Shown here in pieces: positions 17,532-26,858 of a DNA stretch of 64,000 nt. Position 1 is the first letter of the stretch; the number at the start of each line of letters is the position of its first letter. Source of the DNA: JAEZAA01 sp964514485 (GTDB lineage Bacteria > Pseudomonadota > Gammaproteobacteria > Pseudomonadales > Oleiphilaceae); the NCBI GenBank assembly GCA_964514485.1, contig CAZEWG010000007.1:35160-99159 (forward strand), given 5' to 3'. The position numbers were made by a program, and so were the translations under genes. The notes under the pieces are model-generated. The model saw only the letters and a program-made list of their open reading frames with translations, was not told the origin of the DNA and made no database searches.

Positions 17532-19376
17532 TTAATCCAGCATGTCCAGATTACGCACCGCGCCTTTGTCGGCACTGGTGGCCAACAGGGCATAGGCTTT
17601 CAGGGCCGGTGTGACGCGACGCTGACGGGGTTGTGCCGGTTTCCAGGCCTCTTTGCCCTTGGCGTCCATGGCGGCGCGGCGACGGGCCAGCTCTTCAGCT
17701 GACACATCCATATTGATGGTACGGTTGGGGATGTCGATCAGGATGCGATCGCCATCTTCCACCAGACCAATGGCGCCACCAGCTGCAGCCTCGGGCGACA
17801 CGTGGCCGATGGACAGGCCAGAGGTACCACCGGAGAAGCGACCGTCGGTCAGCAGCGCGCAGACCTTGCCCAGATCCTTGGATTTCAGGTAACTGGTGGG
17901 GTACAGCATTTCCTGCATGCCCGGTCCGCCACGGGGGCCTTCGTAACGGATGATGACCACGTCGCCCGGCTGGACTTCGTCCTGGAGAATGCCTTTGACG
18001 GCAGCGTCCTGGCTTTCGTAAATACGGGCGCGGCCTTCGAACACCAGAATGCTCTCATCAACCCCCGCGGTTTTCACGATACAGCCGTTTTCGGCGATGT
18101 TGCCGTACAGAACCGCCAGGCCCCCTTCGGTGCTATAGGCGTTTTCAACGTTGCGGATACAGCCGTTCTCCCGGTCCAGATCCAGGGAGGGCCAGCGGGT
18201 GGCTTGGCTGAAGGCCTGCTGGGTGGGAATACCGGCAGGGCCGGCCTTGAAGAAGGTGCGCACCGCTTCGTCGTCGTTACGGACGATATCCCAGCGGTCC
18301 AGGGCTTCTTTCAAGGTTTTGCTGTGGACGGTGGGAACATTGGTGTGCAGCAGTCCGGCCCGATCCAGCTCGCCCAGGATGGCGGGAATGCCGCCGGCGC
18401 GGTGTACGTCCTCAATATGATAGTTCGGCGTGTTCGGCGCCACCTTGCAGAACTGGGGAACCTTGCGGGACAAGCGGTCAATGTCGGTCAGGGTGAAGTT
18501 GACCTCGGCTTCCTGGGCCGCGGCCAGCAGGTGCAGGATGGTGTTGGTGGAGCCGCCCATGGCGATGTCCAGGGTCATGGCGTTCTCGAACGCCTCAAAG
18601 CTGGCGATGGAGCGGGGCAGCACGGACTCGTCTTCCTGCTCGTAGTAGCGACGGGTGATGTCCACGATGGTGCGGGCCGCTTGCAGGAAGAGCTCTTTGC
18701 GATCGGCATGGGTCGCCAGCATGGTGCCATTACCCGGCAGGGAAATCCCGATGGCTTCGGTCAGACAGTTCATGGAGTTGGCGGTGAACATGCCGGAGCA
18801 GGAGCCGCAAGTGGGACACGCGGAGCGCTCGTATTCAGCGGCTTGTTCGTCGCTGGCTTTGGGGTCGGCGGCAATCACCATGGCGTCGACCAGGTCCAGC
18901 TTGTGGACCGACAGCTTGGTTTTGCCGGCCTCCATGGGGCCACCGGAGACAAAAATGGTCGGGATGTTGAGGCGCAGGGCGGCCATCAGCATGCCCGGGG
19001 TGATCTTGTCGCAGTTGGAAATACAAACCAGGGCGTCGGCACAGTGGGCGTTTACCATGTACTCGACGGAGTCGGCGATAATCTCCCGGGACGGCAAGCT
19101 GTAGAGCATGCCGTCGTGGCCCATGGCAATCCCATCGTCAACGGCAATGGTATTGAACTCCTTGGCAACGGCGCCCGCGGCTTCGATTTCCCGCGCCACC
19201 AACTGACCCATATCCTTCAGGTGGACGTGACCGGGCACGAACTGGGTGAAAGAGTTGGCGATGGCAATGATCGGCTTGTCGAAGTCTTCGGTTTTCATCC
19301 CCGTCGCGCGCCACAGAGCACGTGCGCCGGCCATGTTGCGTCCTTGCGTGGAGGTTTTAGAGCGATACGTCGGCAT
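17532..19376 (-). CDS. ilvD: Dihydroxy-acid dehydratase
   Basis: IlvD dehydrates dihydroxy acids in isoleucine and valine synthesis and carries an oxygen-sensitive Fe-S cluster. The 614-residue protein has the family start TSTQGRNMAGARALWRA. Cluster cysteines are in SNCDKITPGML and CPTCGSCSGMFTANSMNCL. The C-terminal signature is LTDGRFSGGTSGLSIGH. It is monocistronic between the folA terminator and a 440-base gap. No leader-peptide attenuator of the ilvGMEDA type is visible upstream. Confidence 0.97.
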   Translation of the reverse strand: MPTYRSKTSTQGRNMAGARALWRATGMKTEDFDKPIIAIANSFTQFVPGHVHLKDMGQLVAREIEAAGAVAKEFNTIAVDDGIAMGHDGMLYSLPSREIIADSVEYMVNAHCADALVCISNCDKITPGMLMAALRLNIPTIFVSGGPMEAGKTKLSVHKLDLVDAMVIAADPKASDEQAAEYERSACPTCGSCSGMFTANSMNCLTEAIGISLPGNGTMLATHADRKELFLQAARTIVDITRRYYEQEDESVLPRSIASFEAFENAMTLDIAMGGSTNTILHLLAAAQEAEVNFTLTDIDRLSRKVPQFCKVAPNTPNYHIEDVHRAGGIPAILGELDRAGLLHTNVPTVHSKTLKEALDRWDIVRNDDEAVRTFFKAGPAGIPTQQAFSQATRWPSLDLDRENGCIRNVENAYSTEGGLAVLYGNIAENGCIVKTAGVDESILVFEGRARIYESQDAAVKGILQDEVQPGDVVIIRYEGPRGGPGMQEMLYPTSYLKSKDLGKVCALLTDGRFSGGTSGLSIGHVSPEAAAGGAIGLVEDGDRILIDIPNRTINMDVSAEELARRRAAMDAKGKEAWKPAQPRQRRVTPALKAYALLATSADKGAVRNLDMLD

Positions 19377-19816
19377 GGTTGATCCTGTTTATCGAGGTGT
19401 TAAGAGACTCTCAGGGTTTCGCAGCTATTTCATTAAGTCGTTGCAGTTCATGAAGCCGTTGCTGGTGTTTAATGGAATAGGCTGCTTGGTTGATCGTTTC
19501 TGGCTGGTGTGGCGGCGCCAAGGCGACGGGTAGGCTCGGATTCCAGCGGACTCGCCCGTTTTGGGCGGGGTTTGCGTGAAATCCTGGCCAACCGGGCCTG
19601 AATGGATGAGCCGGCCGTACCATGGGCTTAGCATATCAGAGAAACGAGCGGTTTTTCATCTGGTGACGGGGCGGCCGACGGGAATGTTTCCGTACGTAAA
19701 TATAACGCTATGGTCACAGAGCGTCTGGCGTGGGAATGCTATCTTTGTGGTTTTGGTTTTTCATGGGCGGCCAAACCCTCCAGAAGGGGCCGACCTGTTG
19801 ATGATGAGCGGTACGA
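19377..19816. other. 440-base gap between divergent ilvD and HDOD genes
   Basis: No gene is supported here. It must hold both promoters. An AT-rich stretch around 19690-19760 (CGTAAATATAACG, then TGCTATCTTTG) is the most promoter-like part for the plus-strand gene. A GC-rich inverted element around 19552-19572 (GCCCGTTTTGGGCGGGG) could be a hairpin. Short open frames on both strands lack ribosome sites. Confidence 0.4.
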
Positions 19817-21064
19817 ATGGCAAGTAGTGTTGAGATTGAGGTTCTGCGAGGGTTTTCGCCGCTGGGGCGGTTGTCGGATGAACAACTGGTGTTGCTGTCC
19901 TCCCGGGTCACCGTACGTCAGGTTGCTGCGGGCGGCACGGTGCTGGAAGCGGGCTCGCGGGATAATCAGGCTTATTTCCTGCTCTCGGGGGAGCTCTTGC
20001 TGCACGGTGTTGATGGCCAGCAGCTAAAAATCGCGGGTGGGACGCCCGAGGGGCGAAAGCCTATTGCGCCGGTACAACCAAGGCAGTGTTTGGTGACAGC
20101 GGTTGTCGACAGCCAGTTGATCGTGGTGGATCTGTTTAGTTTGGCCCGTCTGCTCAAGGAAGCGCCGGTGTCGGGGCAGGAAGCGGCTGCGCCGGACGAA
20201 TCCGATGTGGAGAGTCCCACCTACTCCCTGCTCATGCGCTTTTATCAGGATCTCAAGGCCAACCGGGTCAGTATGCCCAGTTTGCCGGATGTGGCGATTC
20301 GGATTCATCGGGTCGCGGAAGAGAAGCACAGCAGCGCGGCGGATGTGGCCAAGGAGCTGAATCAGGACCCGGCCATGGTGGTCAAACTGCTGCGGGCTGC
20401 CAACAGCCCGCTTTATCGCGGCTGGTCGGTGATCGAAACCAGTGAGGAAGCCATTGTGCGCCTGGGGATCCACACCACCCGCCAATTGATCACGATCTTT
20501 GCGATGCGGGAGCTGTTCCGTACCCGTGCCCCCCATCTTCAGGAGCGCATGCTGAAACTGTGGCAACACTCCCGTGAGGTGGCGGCGATTTCCTTTGTGC
20601 TGGCCAAGATGACGCCGGGGTTGCGGCCCGAGCAGGCCATGTTGGCCGGTCTGATCCATGAAGTCGGCGCGATTCCCATTATCCAGTATGCGGAAAAGGA
20701 ATTGAGCCTGGTGAAGTACCCGGAACTGCTGGAAGAGGCGATTCAGGAACTGCGGGAGGAAATTGGCACCGCCCTGCTGGAGCAGTGGGGGCTGTCCAGT
20801 GAACTGGTCAACGTGGTTCGTCATGCGGATGACTATTTGCACGACACCGGTTCCGACAAGCCCACCTATCTGGATGTGGTGCTGCTGGCGCGGTTGCATG
20901 CGGCGATTGGCAAGCCGGGAAAAGAGTCGTTGCCGCAGATGGAATCAGTGCCGGCTTTTCGCAAGCTGGCCCTGGGTGAATTAAGCGCCGGGCGCAGCCT
21001 GAAAGTGCTGACCCAGGCTCAGGAGGAACTGGCCGCCGCCCGGAGCATTGTCGGCACCTTGTAA
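19817..21064 (+). CDS. HDOD domain protein with N-terminal cyclic-nucleotide-binding-like domain
   Basis: A 415-residue soluble signalling protein. Residues ~5-120 have the beta-roll pattern of a CNB domain (SPLGRLSDEQL, AGGTVLEAGSRDNQAYFLLSGELLLHG). The phosphate-binding cassette is not recognisable, because the GE(L/I)AL...R.A signature is absent, so ligand binding may be lost. Residues ~150-350 form an HDOD domain (MPSLPDVAIRIHRVAEE, LNQDPAMVVKLLRAANSPLY). HDOD lacks the catalytic HD residues of HD-GYP enzymes and usually acts by protein interaction in signalling or motility. The gene is followed by a convergent membrane gene. Partner unknown. Confidence 0.85.
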   Translation: MASSVEIEVLRGFSPLGRLSDEQLVLLSSRVTVRQVAAGGTVLEAGSRDNQAYFLLSGELLLHGVDGQQLKIAGGTPEGRKPIAPVQPRQCLVTAVVDSQLIVVDLFSLARLLKEAPVSGQEAAAPDESDVESPTYSLLMRFYQDLKANRVSMPSLPDVAIRIHRVAEEKHSSAADVAKELNQDPAMVVKLLRAANSPLYRGWSVIETSEEAIVRLGIHTTRQLITIFAMRELFRTRAPHLQERMLKLWQHSREVAAISFVLAKMTPGLRPEQAMLAGLIHEVGAIPIIQYAEKELSLVKYPELLEEAIQELREEIGTALLEQWGLSSELVNVVRHADDYLHDTGSDKPTYLDVVLLARLHAAIGKPGKESLPQMESVPAFRKLALGELSAGRSLKVLTQAQEELAAARSIVGTL

Positions 21065-21101
21065 GCCGGCGGCTTGGGCCGTTGAGTCCGCTGCCCGGGC
21101 G

Positions 21102-22553
21102 CTACGAGGTACTGTGACTGTACGTCGCAACCGCCTCGGGGTAGTACCAGATGACATAGCCCAGAACACCGGCTCCAGCGAGGATAGCCATGGCAATGCC
21201 GAGCCGGCCGAGTGTGATGGGGTGTCGGTCGAAGGGGCTGAAACTGATGCGGGTCAGGGCACAGATCGCCAGTCCCCAGAGCAGACCGCCCAGTACGTCG
21301 GTCAGCCAGTGAACGCCCAGATAAAGCCGGCTCAAGGCGATCAGCAAAGGGGGTAGCGCCATCAGGGAATAGATCTGCCAGCGTTTTTTATGGCGTGCTT
21401 CCTGGGCCACGAAGGCTGCCAGCAGCCCCCAAAATACCATCGCCCCGCTACTGTGCCCGCTCGGGAAGGCAAAGGAGTTCATGGTTTCATGGATGGCATC
21501 GGGGCGCCCTACCGAAAGAGCCAGCTTCAGGAGCGTGACGCTGCCGGCGGTAAAGAGTCCGGCAACGGCCACATGAAGGGCCGCGGCATAGTGGCGGCGC
21601 AACGCCAGGAAGCCGCCAAAGGCGATAAACAGGATGTACAGCGGCGAGACGTCACCGATCAGGGTAATACTAATGAACAGCGGGTCCAGGAGCGGCTGGC
21701 GCAGGCTCTGGAAGAACTCATGAGTGCCCTGGTTCCAAACCCCGAGAATGCGGGTTTCCAGCACCGCGACCGTCAGCAGAATAAAAAATAGCAGGCTGAA
21801 GATCAGCAGCATCAGCGACGGCAGCGGGAACTCCTGGTGCCCACTACGCGGACTGCTCAGCCGCAGCCACCAGGAGCGGCTCCACAGGGAACGATGCACG
21901 CGCTGTTGAAGCCACTGATAGACCCGGCTTTCGGGCTGCAACTGCCAGTGCAGGTTGAAGAAGAGGAAAAAGGTGGCCAACAGAATGGCCAGGGTGGTGA
22001 AAAAGACCACGTAGAAATGCGCCGGCAGTTCCACGTCCACCCGAATGGAGGCGCCCACCAGAAAGCCTGGCAGCATATACACCGGCGCCCAAAGCAGGGC
22101 AGAGACCACGTTGTATAGGAAGAACTGGCGGCTTTTCATGTCGAACATACCGGCCACCACCGGAATCACCGGTCTCACCGGCCCCACGAAGCGGCCGATC
22201 ACGATACTTTTGCCACCATGGCGGTAAAAGAAGGTTTCACCCCGACGCAGGATGCCGGGGTAGCGACGAAACGGCCAGATGCCGTGGAGTTTGTCGTGAA
22301 AGGCCCGTCCCAGGTAGAAACTGATGCCATCCCCTAAAACGGCGCCCACAACGGCGGTGAGCAGGGTCATTTCCAGGCTGAGTAAGCCACTGCCCGCCAG
22401 CGAGGAGAGGACGAACATCAACAGCACGCCGGGAATCAAAATGCCCACAAAGGCGAGAGATTCCAGCAAGGCGGCTACCAGAATAATGATGGCCAGCCAC
22501 TCGGGGTGCTGCTGGAGAAAGTCGAGTAGGGGGGTAAGCTGACTGGTGTCCAT
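21102..22553 (-). CDS. DedA-PAP2 fusion membrane protein
   Basis: A 483-residue two-domain membrane protein. Residues ~1-200 are a DedA/VTT domain: VGILIPGVLLMF, GDGISFYLGR, and the GRFVGPVRPVIPVVAGMF loop. DedA proteins flip or transport phospholipids or undecaprenyl phosphate. Residues ~230-470 are a PAP2-type phosphatase with all three motifs, KLALSVGRP, PSGHSSGA and SRLYLGVHWLTD. It may dephosphorylate and recycle a lipid phosphate such as undecaprenyl pyrophosphate or phosphatidylglycerophosphate, with translocation and hydrolysis in one chain. Such fusions occur in several gammaproteobacteria. The substrate is inference. Confidence 0.88.
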   Translation of the reverse strand: MDTSQLTPLLDFLQQHPEWLAIIILVAALLESLAFVGILIPGVLLMFVLSSLAGSGLLSLEMTLLTAVVGAVLGDGISFYLGRAFHDKLHGIWPFRRYPGILRRGETFFYRHGGKSIVIGRFVGPVRPVIPVVAGMFDMKSRQFFLYNVVSALLWAPVYMLPGFLVGASIRVDVELPAHFYVVFFTTLAILLATFFLFFNLHWQLQPESRVYQWLQQRVHRSLWSRSWWLRLSSPRSGHQEFPLPSLMLLIFSLLFFILLTVAVLETRILGVWNQGTHEFFQSLRQPLLDPLFISITLIGDVSPLYILFIAFGGFLALRRHYAAALHVAVAGLFTAGSVTLLKLALSVGRPDAIHETMNSFAFPSGHSSGAMVFWGLLAAFVAQEARHKKRWQIYSLMALPPLLIALSRLYLGVHWLTDVLGGLLWGLAICALTRISFSPFDRHPITLGRLGIAMAILAGAGVLGYVIWYYPEAVATYSHSTS

Positions 22554-22673
22554 GAACTCATGACATCCAAAAAGGCGACAGGATAATCGACAAAACGGGG
22601 TTCGTCGTCAACTTTTCTACAGCGTAAATCCGGGGCCCCCATAGCGGACATAGGGCTGCCCCGGTACTGGTTG

Positions 22674-23684
22674 TCAATTAGGGTGGTCGCTCACCTGCTT
22701 ACGCTGGCGGTTGTTTTGACTGACCCTATTGTGCCCGGAGGACTGGGCGGCCCGCAATGCTTCGTGGGCTCCGGTGAGCAGGGCTTGGGCATCGGTTTGA
22801 CCCATGGGGCGGGTGCTGCAGCCGAGGCTGGCGGTCATTTTGTCAATCACCGGCCAGGGGTGCTGTTCGATGGTGCGGCGAATCCGCTCGGCAATGACCA
22901 CGGACCCTTCCTGATGAGTGAAGGGGAGCAGCAGATAGAACAGGCCATCATTGCTGTAATAAATGCTGTCTCCGGCGCGGGTCATGGTGCGGAGCAGTTT
23001 GGAAAGCTCACTCAGCAGTTCATTGACGGTATTTTTGCCGTGTACTTCCAGCAGCTGATCGTAGTAGTCAATGTCCAGGGCAATGAGGGATAAGGGATGT
23101 CTGCTGGACTCCGAACGGGAAATTTCCTGTTTTAGGGTGAACTCCAGATGCCTCAGGTTATAGGCGCCGGTGAGGGCGTCTTTGATGGCCAAATCCACCA
23201 GCGAACGGGTTTTGTGGTGGTAGAGATAGGCGTACAGGGCCGCCAGGCTCATCAGCAGCGCAAAGCTGGTGACAAAGCGAAGCGCCTGGAACAGGCCGCC
23301 CTCGGCCAGCAGTGTGATGCCAATCCAGCAGGCGGTGGCCAGACTGAGATAGATCGCCGGGCGCAGCGGCACCAGTAGGTAGCCGAACAGGGCGAGCATA
23401 TAGGCCCAATAGTGGGCGTTTGGATTGCCGCCGAGAATCACGCAGCCGGTGAGCAGCATCAGGCTGCCGAGAATCAGCAGGTGCCCCAGCTGTACGTTAT
23501 GGTCGTTGCGTCGCGCCCAACCATACATGGCGCCAATCAGAAACAGCGGGGCAAACAGCAGGCCGGTGTAGAACAGGTCATAAAAACCGTAGCGGACATT
23601 CTGGATGGCCAGCAGCACCATAATGACCGAACCCAGCAGGTAAAGGGTGATATGGGTCCGGGTGCGTAATAAGGACTCAGTCAT
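22674..23684 (-). CDS. Membrane protein with degenerate GGDEF domain (second of pair)
   Basis: A 336-residue protein with about six N-terminal membrane helices (residues ~10-165) and a C-terminal GGDEF-fold domain (~175-320). The domain start DALTGAYNLRHLE and the strand LSLIALDIDYYDQL are clear. The active-site loop reads YYSNDGLFYLLLP, so GG(D/E)EF is lost and diguanylate cyclase activity is unlikely. I start at the ATG at 23684 (MTESLLRTRTHI), which overlaps the preceding gene by 8 bases. The gene is co-transcribed with a paralogue of the same architecture. A receptor or scaffold role is inference. Confidence 0.8.
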   Translation of the reverse strand: MTESLLRTRTHITLYLLGSVIMVLLAIQNVRYGFYDLFYTGLLFAPLFLIGAMYGWARRNDHNVQLGHLLILGSLMLLTGCVILGGNPNAHYWAYMLALFGYLLVPLRPAIYLSLATACWIGITLLAEGGLFQALRFVTSFALLMSLAALYAYLYHHKTRSLVDLAIKDALTGAYNLRHLEFTLKQEISRSESSRHPLSLIALDIDYYDQLLEVHGKNTVNELLSELSKLLRTMTRAGDSIYYSNDGLFYLLLPFTHQEGSVVIAERIRRTIEQHPWPVIDKMTASLGCSTRPMGQTDAQALLTGAHEALRAAQSSGHNRVSQNNRQRKQVSDHPN

Positions 23685-24714
23685 GGCTGTCTCCCTCACC
23701 TTGGTCCAGCTCCACATGGGAGCAGGTCTGGTTGCTGCCCCGTGCCTGGGCGACACTCAGGGCCTGGTGGGCCATGCGAATCAGGCTGTCGCTGTCGTCT
23801 CCCACGTTCAGCCCGATCACCCCGACACTGACCGTGACGGGCTGCTGCTCGGTGCCCAGTTGTTTCTTGCACTGAAGCCGCAGCTTTTCGGCGGTATTCA
23901 TGGCGTTTTTGGTGTTGGTGTGGGGCAGGATGATGATGAATTCCGCCTCGCCATAACGATAATAGCTATCGAACAGACGCAGGTTTTCGTGGAGGATGCG
24001 TCCCAGCCGGTTCAGAAGGCTGTCCAGTTCATTGTGGGGATACTGGGTCAGCACGGCCGGATCAATGGCGAGTGCCAACACGGCAAGGTCGGTCCCTTCC
24101 CGTTCGCTGCGCTGAATTTCCTTGGCCAGGTCCTCGCTGAGGTATTCACGGGTGGAGGCCAGGGTGAGGGTATCGGTACGGCGCAGGGGCTTGAGTTGCT
24201 GGTCGCGGATTTCCCGCAGGTAAACAAACGCCAGGGTCATTGCCAGGCAGAGCAGAAAGGTAAAGAAGATCTGCACCTTCTGGGGCTGTTCGTAGAAGTG
24301 CATCAGGCTAAACATCACCAGGACGGCATAGCCTGCCGTGAGGGTGGTTGCCAGGCGCAGGCGATAGATTGAAAAAACCACCAGGGGGAAAAGGTAGCAC
24401 CATTCTTCCACGTGATTGGGCATGAAAATCAGGCTGGCCAGGGTGCTCAGGCCGAGAAAGCCGACGATGAGATGGTTCAGCAGATGAGCCGGCGGCTGGT
24501 CTTCGGCGGTGGCGTGCTGACTGATCCAGCCGTTGGCGGCCAGCAACAAGCCGAAGATCAAGGCCAGCAGCGCGGTGAGATAGTTGGTGGCGAACAAGGC
24601 CGCCAAGGTCATCAGCAACATGGCCGCCGCAGCGATCCAGTATATCCTTACCCGCAGATGATGGGTGGTTTCCTGTTGAGTCATAGGCGCCTGTGCATCC
24701 TGATATTGCGTCAT
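23677..24714 (-). CDS. Membrane protein with degenerate GGDEF domain (first of pair)
   Basis: A 345-residue protein with five or six N-terminal membrane helices (residues ~22-165) and a C-terminal GGDEF-like domain (~180-325). The domain has TDTLTLASTREYLSEDL where DxLTGLxNRR is usual. The active loop is YRYGEAEFIIILP, so GGDEF becomes GEAEF: the second Gly and the metal-site Asp are substituted. Cyclase activity is therefore doubtful, less clearly lost than in its partner. The following gene overlaps by 8 bases and has the same architecture, suggesting tandem duplication and possible heterodimer formation. It is divergent from proA. Confidence 0.8.
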   Translation of the reverse strand: MTQYQDAQAPMTQQETTHHLRVRIYWIAAAAMLLMTLAALFATNYLTALLALIFGLLLAANGWISQHATAEDQPPAHLLNHLIVGFLGLSTLASLIFMPNHVEEWCYLFPLVVFSIYRLRLATTLTAGYAVLVMFSLMHFYEQPQKVQIFFTFLLCLAMTLAFVYLREIRDQQLKPLRRTDTLTLASTREYLSEDLAKEIQRSEREGTDLAVLALAIDPAVLTQYPHNELDSLLNRLGRILHENLRLFDSYYRYGEAEFIIILPHTNTKNAMNTAEKLRLQCKKQLGTEQQPVTVSVGVIGLNVGDDSDSLIRMAHQALSVAQARGSNQTCSHVELDQGEGDSHD

Positions 24715-24868
24715 GAAACTCTTTCCAATTTAGTGGGTTCCGCCCCGACTGTCGAATGGGAATGCCGGTTTGAGCCAACGAATGGGTGTTGCTCGCTGTC
24801 GAGGCTGATTTCGTTAGGCGCACAACCGGGTATAATGGCAAAAACTGAGCAATCATACAGGAATTGGA

Positions 24869-26125
24869 ATGGACGTTAGACAGTATATGGTTGAGTTGGG
24901 GCAGCGGGCACGTGAAGCCTCGCGGGCAATGGCCCGAGCCTCGACCGCACAAAAGAACCAAGCGCTACTGGCAGCGGCCCAGGCGCTGAAAGATTCCCGT
25001 GAACAGGTGCTGGCGGCAAACCAGCAGGATCTGGAGAAGGGGCGGGCCAGTGGCCTGGATGACGCCATGCTGGATCGTCTGGAACTGACGCCGGCCCGTT
25101 TCGATGCCATGATCGAAGGGCTGGAGCAGGTTGCCGCCCTGCAAGATCCGATTGGCGAGATTACCGGGCTGACTTATCGTCCGTCTGGCATTCAGGTGGG
25201 TCATATGCGGGTGCCACTGGGTGTGATCGGGATCATTTATGAGTCCCGTCCGAACGTCACCATCGACGCCGCCAGCCTGTGCCTGAAGTCGGGCAATGCC
25301 GCTATTTTGCGGGGTGGTTCCGAATCGGTCCACAGCAACCAGGCCATTGCCAAATGCATTCAGGCGGGCCTGCGTGCCGCCCAATTGCCTGAAGCGGCGG
25401 TGCAGGTGGTGGAAACCACCGACCGGGAAGCGGTGGGCATGATGATTACCATGCCCGAGTCGATTGATGTAATCGTACCCCGGGGGGGCAAGGGGCTGAT
25501 CGAGCGGATCAGCCGGGATGCACGGGTGCCGGTCATCAAGCACCTGGATGGTATCTGCCATGTCTATGTGGACCGCGACGCGGATCTGGACAAGGCCATG
25601 CGGGTGGCCATCAACGCCAAAACCCATCGCTACGGAACCTGCAACACCATGGAAACCTTATTGGTGGATACGGCCGTGGCAAAACAACTGCTGCCGGACC
25701 TGGCCAGTCAGTTCCGGGAGTTGGGGGTTGAAATGCGGGGTTGTGAACGGACCCGGGAGCTGGTTTCCGACGCGCTGCCGGCAACCGAAGAAGACTGGGT
25801 GACGGAATATCTGGCGCCGATTCTGGCGATCAAGATCGTCGACGGTCTGGATGAGGCGATCGAGCACATCAACCGCTATGGCTCCCATCATACCGACTCC
25901 ATCATCACCGAGAACTATACCCGCGGCCGGCGCTTTTTGACCGAGGTGGACTCCAGTTCCGTGATGATCAACGCCTCCACTCGCTTTGCCGATGGCTTTG
26001 AGTATGGCTTGGGGGCTGAAATCGGTATCTCCACCGACAAGATCCACGCGCGGGGGCCGGTTGGTCTGGAAGGCCTGACCTCCCAGAAGTTCGTGGTGCT
26101 GGGCGATGGCCAGATCCGTAGCTGA
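24869..26125 (+). CDS. proA: Gamma-glutamyl phosphate reductase
   Basis: ProA reduces glutamyl-5-phosphate with NADPH in the second step of proline synthesis. The 418-residue protein has the conserved PLGVIGIIYESRPNVT, a nucleotide-binding region, KHLDGICHVYVD, and the catalytic Cys in YGTCNTMETLLVD. The C-terminal signature GLGAEIGISTDKIHARGPVGLEGLTS is intact. It is first in a run with nadD, rsfS and rlmH, a neighbourhood common in gammaproteobacteria. proB is not in the window. Confidence 0.97.
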   Translation: MDVRQYMVELGQRAREASRAMARASTAQKNQALLAAAQALKDSREQVLAANQQDLEKGRASGLDDAMLDRLELTPARFDAMIEGLEQVAALQDPIGEITGLTYRPSGIQVGHMRVPLGVIGIIYESRPNVTIDAASLCLKSGNAAILRGGSESVHSNQAIAKCIQAGLRAAQLPEAAVQVVETTDREAVGMMITMPESIDVIVPRGGKGLIERISRDARVPVIKHLDGICHVYVDRDADLDKAMRVAINAKTHRYGTCNTMETLLVDTAVAKQLLPDLASQFRELGVEMRGCERTRELVSDALPATEEDWVTEYLAPILAIKIVDGLDEAIEHINRYGSHHTDSIITENYTRGRRFLTEVDSSSVMINASTRFADGFEYGLGAEIGISTDKIHARGPVGLEGLTSQKFVVLGDGQIRS

Positions 26126-26173
26126 TCGGTGGTGTAACATGAGAAAGGACTCGCAATTTCGGAGACTGGTTTT

Positions 26174-26854
26174 CTGATCGCGATTCTTGGCGGTACCTTC
26201 GACCCGGTTCACAACGGCCATCTGCGGATGGCCGTTGAGTTGCGTGACACGCTGCAGGCAGCGGTGCACCTGGTGCCCAGTGCCTGTCCGGTACACCGTG
26301 CCACGCCTGGCGCCTCGGCCCGGGAGCGGCTGGCGATGCTGCGTCTGGCGGTGGGCGATGAGCCGGGGCTGGTGGTGGACGACCGGGAAATTCGTCGGGG
26401 TGGCGCCTCGTATATGTATGACACCCTGGCCGAGTTACGCCAGGAAGTGGGGCCGCAGACGCCTCTGGTCCTGGTCATGGGCAGCGATGCCTTCAATGGT
26501 CTGGCGTCCTGGTATCGTTGGCTGGAAATTCCCGACCTGGCCCATATAATGATCCTTGAACGGCCCGGTTGGGTGATTTCTGAGCAGCCCGAGCTGCAGG
26601 AGCTTCTGACGAAACGCCAAGTCTCCACCCTCAGTGAACTGCACAGGCTGCCGTCGGGCCTGATCCTGCCGGTGGCTTTTTCGCGGCTGGATATTTCCAG
26701 CTCCTATATTCGTTCCTGTATTGAGCAGGGGCGCTCCCCCCGTTTTTTATTACCCGATCCGGTGCTGGATTTTATCCGTACCCATCAACTTTACGTCCGT
26801 GATGCGGTCCAACAGGGACCGTCTCCTATTTTTCCCTCATCTGGAGGTGCTTAA
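26174..26854 (+). CDS. nadD: Nicotinate-nucleotide adenylyltransferase, unusual start codon
   Basis: NadD adenylylates nicotinate mononucleotide in NAD synthesis. The nucleotide-binding motif GGTFDPVHNGH is at the N-terminus and the signature SSSYIRSCIEQG near the C-terminus (…LPDPVLDFIRTH). The first in-frame ATG (26228) lies after GGTFDPVHNGH, so it cannot be the start. Between the in-frame stop at 26135 and that motif there is no ATG, GTG or TTG. CTG at 26174 (GGAG 9 bases upstream) or ATT at 26156 (AAAGGA 6 bases upstream) are the candidates. A 12-codon ORF (26139-26177) ends in TGA overlapping the CTG. Identity is certain; the start, given here as CTG, is not. Confidence 0.88.
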   Translation: MIAILGGTFDPVHNGHLRMAVELRDTLQAAVHLVPSACPVHRATPGASARERLAMLRLAVGDEPGLVVDDREIRRGGASYMYDTLAELRQEVGPQTPLVLVMGSDAFNGLASWYRWLEIPDLAHIMILERPGWVISEQPELQELLTKRQVSTLSELHRLPSGLILPVAFSRLDISSSYIRSCIEQGRSPRFLLPDPVLDFIRTHQLYVRDAVQQGPSPIFPSSGGA

Positions 26855-26858
26855 GATC

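Noticed and set aside
17802..19382. 526-codon open frame antisense to ilvD
   Set aside because: Antisense shadow; ilvD is unmistakable on the other strand.
19561..19827. 88-codon plus-strand frame in the ilvD-HDOD gap
   Set aside because: No ribosome site and it runs into the start of the HDOD gene in another frame.
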